Part shown: in pieces, positions 55,213 to 64,000 of the stretch | How positions within the stretch are numbered: position 1 is the stretch's first letter | How the letters are laid out: every line of letters begins with the position of its first letter | Assembly: GCA_034359265.1 (NCBI GenBank) | Contig: CP136894.1 | Coordinates: 30,534,501-30,598,500, forward strand | Source of the DNA: Canna indica | Taxonomy: Eukaryota > Streptophyta > Magnoliopsida > Zingiberales > Cannaceae | Reading direction: 5' to 3' | DNA: 64,000 nt | Notes under the pieces: generated by a model | Told to the model about the DNA's origin: nothing | The model's input: only the letters and a program-made list of their open reading frames with translations | The model's database searches: none | Position numbers and translations under genes: made by a program

Positions 55213-57834
55213 TGTAAGACCCGGGAAAATTTTCTAATATAAAAATCTATTTTGGTGCAGCGCGCCGGACCCGGGGATAGTCGAGTCGAGCCTCAGGATC
55301 GCCTCGAGTGATAAGGTACGACTCGACTAATGATGTATGCAATTAAATTGGGCAAATGACTCTTTCCTTTTATGCATTTATACTTTAATCGAGTTTAAGT
55401 CGACTCGTGTTGTGGGAAGAGTCGGAAGCCAAGTCGAGCTCGGGTTTAGTCGAGTCATGATTAAGAGTCTAGGGCCATTAAGGAAGGTTAGATGAGGGAT
55501 TAAATCCCTCATCCATGCGCGTGCGACTTATCTTTGATTCGCACAAGGCAGCGCCTAGGAGAGGGGGAGAAGAAGCAAGGGAAAGGGGGATTTTTGGTCG
55601 ATCCGGGATTTCGTGCCGTCGCCGGAAGATTCGAAATTATTGTCATATGATCTTTCATCCTCCTCAATCAAAGTGAGTGGCTTAAACCTAGCATTGTAGG
55701 AACATCTCCCTCTTTGTTGGCCGCATGAAACAAAAAGGAAATCTATTTTTGGTGTAAATTTTGAGAAATTTATTGTTGTTACTTTTCCTGACTTTAGATC
55801 TTAGCACGATTTGGTTCTTTGATTGTTGATATATTAATTTCGGGATAAAATAGAATGGGCGGGTGTGTCTTGGATGGTAAAGTTCCAGCCCTTGTTTCTT
55901 GATCGGGCTTCCCCACAAAGTTATGTTTTTGTTGGGATTCATGATATCCGAGAAACTTCCTTTAGTTATACATTTATATGCTTGCTCTTTCAACTATTTT
56001 TGCATATGATCATACCTTGTTCTGGGATTTGCTTGAGGTAAAGTTATATTTGTTTCTAGTGTTTCATGTACCAAAATTTGAATTGAAATGCCATCTTTAA
56101 ATCTTTCAAATCCACAATTCATGTTCTTCCAATTTGGTTTAATCATCTTTCCTTGAAACTTGAGTTAATGTCGAAGTGTTAATCTATTCTCACGAGTTGC
56201 ATGGATATGATTAGATGAATGGTTGCTGGTGCTATGGGATTGTCCTTATCTGATTGTGAATAAATGGATATCTACCGACTTTATTAGCACTTTTTGAATG
56301 TATTATGAAAAACTTGAGTTTGAAGGAAGAAGAAACTTGAAGATGAGATCATTACTTTTTCATTAGATCATGATCCATGAAAATGATCAGCTATAGATTC
56401 AAGTTTGTTTCCAATTTAGGTTAATGCTCACTAACATTAATCATCTTATTATTTTAACCGAAATGTTATTACTGTTTGGAGTAATCATGTTGGAAATTTA
56501 TTTTATTTAAGTATATTAATGCTGAAAACTGGTGTAATTACTTTATTTTATTCACGCTGGAAGTTGGTGAATTTATCCCAATTTATTAGCACTAGAATTG
56601 GTATATATATTTTAGTTATATATATGTGGAGTTATGCTGAAATTTTCTTTACCCGTAAGATGGTTATGCATGTGCTGAAATTGTGTATCTTTCATTTATT
56701 TGGTGATCCTGCTTTATTGATATTGATTTAATTTATTGGATGCTGAAATTGTATGTAGAAAGACCTAGGACTTCTAGTGTTCATTTTTGGAAACCTAAAA
56801 CTGTTAGGTGTACACGCTTTTGGAAGGGCAACATTAAATTGTTAACCCTGCAGGCTGGATTAGGGCCGGATACGAGCAACTGCCCCGAAGTGTATATAAG
56901 GAAACCTAGAACATTTGATTGTGTGATGTGCTTGAGATGGTCCACCGAGAAGTATAGCAGTCGGAAGTGACCAATGCTTAGCTCGGCCAGTGATTGGGTG
57001 TTGAGATGCACCAGTGGGCCCGCTAGGTGTCTGACCCCAGTTGGGTGGGACTAGCTATCCCTACCCCAGACGGTGTCCGGAGACTAGTAGACCGTCCTAG
57101 TCGATGACCCGAGATTTCTTGATTATATCTTGATATGATGTGGCCGAGCGGCCAGGGTGATTCTACCATGTATGGTAGGGCCGGCTATAGCCGGGATTCT
57201 TATACCATAAGTAGACTCCAAGGGCCGGACGCTAGGGACTTGATAAGCCGTTATGGCAGGTATTCACATATATGGTTTATACAGCATGACCCATAGGGTC
57301 AGTAGTCATATTAAAAAGTAACTGACCTCACTGAATATATACAATGTTGTCTTATATATTACGCATGACTAACTGAGGATTATGTGGAGGTTCAGAAGAA
57401 CTGCTCACTGAGTCCCAAGTGGACTCACGGTTTGTTTCCTTCTTTTTTTTTTTGCAGAGCATGAGCAGTGATTGAGGTTCATCATCTTGGTGCAACTGGA
57501 GGGCAGGCGGTGGTGCCATATCTCATAGCGGCGTCCTTGAGTCCTAGTCCAGTGTCTTAGTAGTTATTTTCCTTTTCTACACTGACGGTTGTATTTTTGG
57601 AAAAGTTTGTAAAACTTTGATGCTTGAGATGTTCGGATTGTTCTGATGTTAGTTTTATTGATTTGGTTTGTAAACATAAACTGTGAACTTTGAAAAAAAA
57701 AACTTTTAATAAAGTTCCTGTTGAGATTTCTTTTATCGATATGTTCTGGTTTATGATATATTAGTGTAGACAATAGGCTACAAGGTAGGATGTAGGCCCT
57801 GGCCGGTCACACTACCCTCAGTTGGGGTGTGACA
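55213..57834 (+). repeat. Gypsy (Tekay/Del-like) element 2, 5' LTR
   Basis: TGTAAGACCCGGG to TTGGGGTGTGACA, 2.62 kb, followed by a primer site. It opens with GAGTCGAG-rich text, has a splice-donor-like AAAGTGAGTGG at 55669 and a long AT-rich middle. Near 57440-57560 the CTGCAGAGC-like TTTGCAGAGCATGAGCAG and TCTCATAGCGG text parallels 18012-18090 in the other LTR, so the families are related. Confidence 0.8.
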
Positions 57835-57838
57835 AAGT

Positions 57839-57850
57839 TGGTATCAGAGC
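57839..57850 (+). other. Primer-binding site, gypsy element 2
   Basis: TGGTATCAGAGC four bases after the LTR. Confidence 0.85.
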
Positions 57851-58075
57851 ACTTGGTTAGGTCTTGACTATGACTAAGTGTTGGGTACCGTATGAGACAT
57901 ATGCTAGCGTGTCAACATACGGTATAGTTATGCTACGAGATCGGGCGACCACTCCTGCACTCAGCGCACCATGCGGTTAGTATTTATTTGATTTTGTTGT
58001 AAAAAAAAAATTGATTATATGATAGGAGAGTTGTTCTTTTCTTGTGATAGTGTGAGGGAGACTCATAATGCTATA

Positions 58076-58265
58076 CTAAGGGGCAGCGGCAGTAATTCGA
58101 TAGAACGTTGAGGTCGGGGTCCGAGTTCGAATCCCAACAGGTAATTGCTGAGGGGGGGGGAGATTGTTGGCCGGGTTGTGTCAGCAATTGTCCCGTCGCG
58201 GAGGCCAGGTTTGGCCAAGTCACATTCGAACGTCGGGGGCGGTCAGGCTACTATACGGTATAAGA
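58076..58265 (+). mobile_element. tRNA-derived SINE-like insert
   Basis: GGGGCAGCGGCAGTAATTCG is an A-box-like start. AGTTCGAATCCC at 58124-58135 is a near-perfect RNA polymerase III B box, about 35 bases downstream. The GGGTCCGAGTTCGAATCCC-AACAGG context is typical of plant SINE heads. No cloverleaf closes, so it is not a tRNA gene. Ends and duplication are unclear; it lies in the leader/gag of gypsy element 2. Confidence 0.5.
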
Positions 58266-58890
58266 TGAGGGTAGCGCCCTTTCCCTTCACCAATTGGTTT
58301 GGGAAAAGTTGGTAGCGCCCGTTTCTGGGGGGCTGGGATGGAGTTCAACTGCCTTTCCAAAAAATCATTCGACCCTAGTGGCATTTGAGACCTCCAGGGT
58401 CAAGAGGTTCGTTGGAGGCTTGATGCCTCAGATTGGTAGGCTCATCCACTATACTGAGGATTCCACTCTTGCCCGAGTAGTGGATGAAGCCCTTCGGAAG
58501 GAAGCCTTGGTGCCATTCGAGAGGAATGACGGACCGACCAAGAAGAAGTTTCTACTACAAGGATCTGGGAGTCGACCATGGCACTCAGAGGGGGGCAGTG
58601 ATTGCCGCAGACCACCAGCAGACCAGAGGTCAGAATGGTAGTTGGGGCCATGGGGGCTCAGGGTCTGGAACAGTGAGGCCGACAGGGTCAGGAGGTGCTT
58701 CTCAGAAGGTTAAGGTACAGCAGTGTGGCAGTTACAATCGGAGACATTGGGGGAGGCCTATCTTGTCCGCGCAGATGTTGGTTATAAATGCGGTCGGGTC
58801 GGGCACTTCAAGAAGGACTATCTGGATAGAGTTGGCCAGAAGCCCGAGCAGCCAAAAGAAAAGGCACCTATGTCTCTAGGGTCAATGGCT
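58266..58890 (+). pseudogene. gag: Gypsy element 2 gag remnant
   Basis: Starts in mid-gag: VKRFVGGLMPQIGRLIHYTE, then LARVVDEALRKEALVPFE, equivalent to RWFVEDLRVQIGRLVHY of element 1. A frameshift near 58560 leads into a basic Q/G-rich stretch and a degraded knuckle (CGRVGHFKKDYL, near 58790). The first half of gag is missing and the SINE-like insert lies just before it. Confidence 0.75.
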
Positions 58891-58962
58891 TAGAGAGGGC
58901 AGATGCAAAACAGGGGGCCGTAGGCTAACCATTCAGAGAGGTCGTCTGCTCGGGTATATGTC

Positions 58963-60436
58963 ATGAATCGTGATGGGGCAGAGGCGTCCAAAGTAGTGGT
59001 GGCTGGTACTATTTTAGTATGTTCTTCTGTTTTATATATTTTATTTGATCAGGGTGCCACGCACTCATTTGTGTCTGCCATATTTGCTGCGAAATTGCCA
59101 ATGGTACCCTCCATGCTCGACGGGCCATTGATAGTATCAACGCCTACGGGTGATGCAATCCTAGCAAATTCAATATACCAAGGTTGTGAAGTGCTCATCT
59201 GCGGCCATCTGCTGAGTGCGGATTTGACACTCCTACCCACTCTTGAGCTTGATGTCATTCTTGTCATGGACTGGTTGGCAGAGCACTTTTCTATGTTGGA
59301 TTGTAGAGCTACAACAGTGATGTTTAATAAGCATGGGCTATTGCAGTTCACTTTCCAAGGGGAGGGAGGGAGTAAGCCGATAGGGGTCATCTCAGCCCAA
59401 AAGGCTCGCAAGCTGCTTCGGGGCGGCTATCAATCCTTCCTGGCCTTCGTATCTATGGCTGAGGAGGGAAGGGGTGAGACAAGGAGTGTCAGCGGAACCC
59501 CAGTGGTCTGTGAATTCCCTGATGTGTTTCTCGAAGAACTGCTAGGATTGCCGCCCAGAAGGGAAGTTGATTTTTGCATTGATCTGCAGCCCGGGGTGAA
59601 ACCAATTTCCATCCCCCCTTATAGAATGGCATCGACCGAACACAGGGAGTTAAAGGTGCAATTGCAGGAAATGCTAGGCCTAGGTTTCATCCGACCGAGC
59701 GTGACTCCCTGGGGTGCCCCAGTTCTCTTCGTGAAGAAGAAGGATGGGTCGATGCACATGTGCATCGACTATAGGCAGTTGACAAGGTGACTGTCAAGAA
59801 TCGCTACCCATTTCTGAGGATAGACGATCTGTTTGACCAGATGCGGGGGGGTACAATGGTTTTCAAAGATAGATCTAAGGTTCGGGTACCATCAGCTGAG
59901 AATCTGAGACTGTGATGTGCCTAAGATGACCTTTGGGACTCGCTATGGTCACTACGAGTTCCTAGTTTTGTCCTTCGGCCTAACTAATGCACCTACTACC
60001 TTCATGGACCTAATGAACAGGGTATTTAAGGAGTACCTGGACAGCTTTGTGATCATCTTCATTGATGATATTCTAGTCTACTCCAAGAGTGAGGAAGAGC
60101 ACTCTAAGCACCTGGGAATGGTCCTGGAAACCCTCAGAGAGCACCGCTTGTTAGCAAAAATTTCCAAGTGTGAATTTTGGTTGGAAAGTGTAGGGTTCTT
60201 AGGCCATGTAGTGTCCAAGGAAGGGATAAGGGTAGATCCTGCCAAGGTAGAAGTGGTGCAGAACTGAAAACGGCCGGCTAGCGTGACTGAGATTTGCAAT
60301 TTTCTTGGTTTGGCCGGGTACTATTAGAAGTTCGTGGAAAACTTCTCCAGGATTGCAGCCCCATTGACTCGATTGACCCAGAAAAAAGTTAGGTTCATTT
60401 GGGATGACAAGTGTGAGGCGAGCTTTCAGAAGCTTT
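58963..60436 (+). pseudogene. pol: Gypsy element 2 protease and RT, start of RNase H
   Basis: [15 protein letters not shown] opens a 275-codon frame. The protease is [12 protein letters not shown] (DQG for DSG), ending [15 protein letters not shown]. The RT start is [16 protein letters not shown], then [29 protein letters not shown] and CIDYRQL. A one-base deletion near 59787 breaks the frame. After a short scrambled part RT resumes at 59917: [17 protein letters not shown], active site [40 protein letters not shown]. The end reads LGLAGYY*KFVENFSRIAAPL then IWDDKCEASFQKL, where the Sirevirus LTR interrupts at 60437. Confidence 0.88.
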
Positions 60437-61894
60437 TGTTGTGTGAAACCCAACACTAGAAGGGGGGTTGAATAGTGTCTGTCCCCTTTTTCAATTCTTT
60501 TATTTTTGTTCAATTTTATCTTCACTTAGGTGCAAGTGTTTCTTAGCAAGAGATGTGATCAAATATTAATAGCAATGACAAAAGCAAGTAAGCAATGCAA
60601 ACAAGATTAATTATAGTGGTTCGGCCAACTGCCTATTCCACTACCTTGGCTCCTCACCAAGGATTTCTAACCTCTACTTTATAGAGATTATGTTTCCCTT
60701 TGAATACACTGATGACACTCTTCTCACCACTCTGAGAACATCTCAATCCTATTCACCTAGGCAAAACATAATTCTATAAAGTTTTCCCTAAGTGTTTCCT
60801 AGCACACCTACCAGCTATCTTAAATGGAAAACAAGATTACAATAAATGTCAAAAATAGAGGAAAGAGCTTAAGAATATAAAATGAACCAAGGCTCCTTTC
60901 CACCGCCTTGACATCTCCAACTTGCAGGAAGATGACTCTTTGTGTTGCAGCAAGATTGAAGGAAGCAAGGAAGCAGCGCTCGAAATGAGTTATCGCCGAA
61001 AGCAGAGGGCGCGCACTAATTCACTCTTTATGAAGGCTCAAAAACTTCTTTAATTGCTCAAAAAAAGTTCTAATAAGTTTTAAAGAAGTTGGGTGAGGGG
61101 TATTTATAACCCCGCACCCGAACGGACCGTTCAACGGGAAAAAAAATAGCCATTGAAGCCGTTCGATCGTTGGTCGATCGATCGGTCGGTCGATCGATCG
61201 GTCGGTCGACCGACTGATCGACTGCCACTGCGACCGCTGGCTGGATCGATGGCCACTGCAACCGCTGACGAAAAAGTGTCGATCCTTCATTCGGTCGACT
61301 AGTCGGTCGACCAAATCAATGGAGCCAGATTGCTTCGAGCGATCTCCAATCTGGTCGACCGATCGGTCGATCAGTGACCATTCTGCCATTTTTTTGCTTC
61401 GGTCGATCGATCGACGAAGCCTTGTGCAGATTGCTTCGCCTACTTCAATCGATCGAATGGCTACTGCCAGTTTTTACTGTCATTCGGTTAACGGTTCGGT
61501 CGACCGAATAGGCTGCTTGGTAGAATATTACCTTGTGCGGTCGACCGACCAGTCGACCGAACTTAGGTTGAGTCTGACTTCTTCTTGGATTTTTTTACAT
61601 GCCTTTTTATGGGTTTGGTTACCAAGTTCCAACTTGGATAACTTTACAATTTTGGCTTGGGATAAACTTATCCTAGGGGTATATTACATGAATTCTACTA
61701 GATCTAAGCCCGAGCCTTTCTTCACCGTTTTCTTCTTCCATTTCTTTGACGATCTTTTCTGTCATCTCGTTTGAACGGACTTGGCATGCTTATCGCAATC
61801 TCAACCTGAACTCAAAACTTCACGCTTGGATTGAATACATCTTTGTAATCATCAAAATAAAGATTGAGGCTTAGGAGAGAACCTTATGCCAATA
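60437..61894 (-). repeat. Sirevirus-like copia D, 3' LTR
   Basis: On the minus strand it starts TATTGGCATAAGG at 61894 (TG decayed to TA), after a purine run, and ends CTAGTGTTGGGTTTCACACAACA at 60437. Dense GGTCGACCGA / CGATCGATCG palindromes lie at 61160-61560, and TATAAATA on the minus strand near 61110. The frames at 61021-61774 are products of the palindromes. Confidence 0.85.
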
Positions 61895-62104
61895 ATCTCT
61901 CCCTTTTTGATGATGACAAACATAACATGAAATTTTTAGAAAGCATAAGTGTTTGTGAGTTTGAGTTAAGGCATTCATGAGTTAGGGCATGCAAGATATG
62001 TAACTTAGCATATGTATTCAACTACTTATGACTCAACCTATGCTCCCCCTATCAATGTGCATGTTCAAACACTTATAACTCATAACTCATCCTATGCTCC
62101 CCTA
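61895..62104 (-). other. Sirevirus D 3' untranslated part and polypurine tract
   Basis: AAAAAGGGAGAGA (minus strand, 61897-61910) is the likely polypurine tract. A CCTATGCTCCCC...ATCAATGTGCAT unit appears twice (62037 and 62091). RNase H should lie here but is absent. Confidence 0.6.
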
Positions 62105-63289
62105 TCAATGTGCATATCTCGATAGGTGTAGATGGACGGTTAAATAAAGAAGACTACCAATCATACCTCGATATCGTTTTTCATCCACTTTAATGCCCTC
62201 ATCATCTTTGTCAAGCTTGATGGATGCGCTCATAGGTGTAGAAGCTATCTTGGCTTCATTCATCCCAAACCTTTTGATGAGCTCCTTTGTGTACTTGGCT
62301 TGATTGATGAAGATCTCTTTGTTGGTTTGCTTGATTTGGAGACCAAGCATGAAGGAGAGTTCTCCCATCATGCTCATCTCAAACTCATCTTGCATACATT
62401 TAGCAAACCACTTACAAAACATTTCATTAGTAGCACCAAAAATTATGTCATCAACATAAATTTGAACTAATAACATGTCATTTTCATGATGCTTAATGAA
62501 AAGTCAAACGTCGGCTTTTCCAATATCAAAACCTTGTTCAATTAGGAAAATTGAAAGTCTTTCATACCAAGCCCTGGGTGCTTGATTTAAACCATATAAT
62601 GCCTTTTTAAGTTTGAAAACATGGTTTGGAAAGTCAAAACTTTCAAATCCGAGGGATTGTTCAACATAAACTTCTTCATTAATAAAACCATTTAAAAATG
62701 CACTTTTTACATCCATTTGAAAAAGTTTAAAACCCTTAAAGCTAGCATATGCCAAAAGCATTCTAATTGCTTCTAATCTAGTTACGGAAGCATACGTTTC
62801 ATTATAGTCTATTCCTTCTTGTTGATTGTACCCTTGTGCCACTAACCTAGCTTTGTTTCTAATAAGCAATCCTTCTTCATCTAGCTTATTCCTAAATACC
62901 CATTTAGTTCCAATTATGGTTTGTTCACTAGGTCTAGGCACTAAGTCCCATACATCATTTCTAGCAAATTGGTTGAGTTCTTCTTGCATAGCTAGTACCC
63001 AAAATTCATCTTCTATTGCTTCCTTAATATTCTTAGGCTCTACTTGAGATACAAAAACAACATATTGACAAACATTCTTGAGTTTAGAACGTGTTACCAC
63101 TCCCGTTGAAGGCTCTCCAATGACTTGGTCAATTGGATGATCTCTTACCAATCGATATCCTTTAGGGATTGGTGGTAGAGCTTCTTCTTCTTCATCTTCA
63201 ACTTGAGGTAGATTTGAGGATGGACGTCTCCTCATTATCTTCATCCTCCACATCTTTACCATGAAGTGTAAGATCCTTAAGTTTCTCAC
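62105..63289 (-). pseudogene. pol: Sirevirus-like copia D reverse transcriptase
   Basis: From 63289 down: a linker with PQVEDEEEEALPPIPKGYR, EPKNIKEAIEDEFWVLAMQEEL and NQFARNDVWDLVPRP. The RT core follows: IIGTKWVFRNKLDEEG, RNKARLVAQGYNQQEGIDY, ETYASVTRLEAIRMLLAYA, FQMDVKSAFLNGFI and KKALYGLNQAPRAWYERL. A stop follows GKADV near 62504. The next frame (62476-62105) contains IYVDDIIFGATNE, the catalytic YVDD, then FMLGLQIKQ and YRGMIGSLLYLT. RNase H is deleted right after this point. Few changes compared with other elements here. Confidence 0.9.
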
Positions 63290-64000
63290 TTACATTCACA
63301 ATCTTCACATTTCTAGAAGAATCATTAGTTTCATTAAACGTGACATGCATGGATTCTACAACAATCATTGTTCTATGGTTGTAAACTCTATATGTCTTAG
63401 AATTAGTGGAGTAACCTAGGAAAATTCCTTCATCGGATTTAGAATCAAAATTTTCTAAATTCTCCTTAGTATTTAATATAAAACATTTGCATCCAAAAAT
63501 ATGAAAATATCCCACATTTGGGATTTTACCATTCCAATGCTCAAACAGTGTTTTCTTAATTTTTGGTCTCAATAAAACTCGGTTAAGAACATAACAAGAA
63601 GTATTTATGGCTTTGGCCCAAAAATACTTAGGCAAATTATTCTCGCATAGCATAGTCCTAGCCATTTCTTGTAAGGTTCTATTCTTCCTCTCAACCATCC
63701 CATTTTGTTGAGGGGTTCTAAGGGAAGAAAAAGTATGTTCAATGCCTAAATCATCACAAAACTCGGAAAAATTTTCATTTTTAAACTCCCCTCCATTGTC
63801 ACTTCTAATTTTCAAAATTGATACTCTTTTTTCATTTGAAACTTTCTTTGCAATCTTTTTAAAAAACTCAAAGGTTTCATTTTTCTTGGCCAAAAAGAAA
63901 GCCCATGTGAATATAGAAAAATCATCAACTAATACATAACAATATAGCTTATCACCTAGACTAGCTATATCACATGGACCAAAGAGATCCATGTGCACAA
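63198..64000 (-). pseudogene. pol: Sirevirus-like copia D integrase (partial, runs off window)
   Basis: 266 codons open to 63998: MHMDLFGPCDIASLG (D of the catalytic triad), VLVDDFSIFTWAFF, ILKIRSDNGGEFKNENF (second D), EHTFSSLRTPQQNGMVERKNRTL (E), HIFGCKCFILN and DEGIFLGYSTNSKTYRVY. All three catalytic acidic residues are present. The linker overlaps the RT frame at 63198-63289, which marks a frameshift rather than two genes. The gag and 5' LTR lie beyond the right edge. Confidence 0.9.

Noticed and set aside
58086..58140. Possible tRNA gene
   Set aside because: A good B box is present but no acceptor stem, anticodon arm or 3' end can be folded; a SINE head explains it better.

Overview
This is a plant nuclear (angiosperm) window made almost entirely of transposable elements nested in one another. 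The evidence is the plant retrotransposon primer-binding sites of the TGGTATCAGAGC type, at least eight Ty1/copia and five Ty3/gypsy pieces, CACTA, hAT-like and PIF/Harbinger-like DNA elements, a tRNA-derived SINE candidate and a plant pararetrovirus remnant. I found no intact host gene, no rRNA or complete tRNA gene, and no bacterial, phage or CRISPR features. The species cannot be named from this sequence. Nearly all coding regions are pseudogenes with stops and frameshifts.

Region 1 (1-3.2 kb): AT-rich non-coding DNA with an hAT-like terminus, a foldback inverted repeat (about 690-1246) and a short Caulimoviridae-like reverse-transcriptase fragment (2529-2855, plus strand).

Region 2 (3.2-12.3 kb): an old long terminal repeat (LTR) of a 2.1-2.3 kb-LTR copia family (called family A here) is split by a 6.7 kb CACTA element. 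This element (3616-10340, GGG target duplication) carries a minus-strand TNPD transposase pseudogene and a second three-exon transposase-like pseudogene. The same LTR was hit again by a second CACTA at 10827.

Region 3 (12.3-22.97 kb): a Sirevirus-like copia 5' LTR plus gag (plus strand), a full gypsy LTR (plus), a partial inverted gypsy LTR (minus) and another Sirevirus-like LTR (minus) form a large, roughly mirror-image arrangement. A scrap of copia RNase H and another copia LTR plus gag follow.

Region 4 (23.9-34.1 kb): a Tnt1/Tork-like copia with both LTRs but a large internal deletion (23879-27179). Next is a minus-strand Sirevirus-like element whose gag is interrupted by a solo family-A LTR with a perfect TCTAC duplication. 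That solo LTR itself carries a 455 bp hAT-like element with a perfect 8 bp duplication, and the Sirevirus LTR carries another hAT-like MITE.

Region 5 (34.1-42.9 kb): family-A copia on the minus strand with internal region, primer-binding site and 5' LTR, then a chromovirus-type gypsy RNase H-integrase pseudogene and the terminal fragment of a third CACTA.

Region 6 (42.9-55.2 kb): a Tekay/Del-like gypsy lacking integrase. Its probable 3' LTR is broken up by an hAT-like MITE, by a non-autonomous LTR element filled with tandem repeats (47465-50281) and by a PIF/Harbinger-like MITE. An internally deleted Ale/Retrofit-like copia follows and holds a second solo family-A LTR.

Region 7 (55.2-64 kb): a second Tekay/Del-like gypsy (LTR, SINE-like insert, gag, protease, RT), cut at 60437 by a minus-strand Sirevirus-like element that runs off the window. 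This is one of the better preserved coding stretches here, though its RNase H is missing.

The order of events can be read from the nesting: family-A LTRs are older than the CACTA and hAT elements inside them. One solo family-A LTR is younger than the Sirevirus it interrupts. The Sirevirus-like elements in turn interrupt family-A copia (34.1 kb) and Tekay gypsy (60.4 kb).
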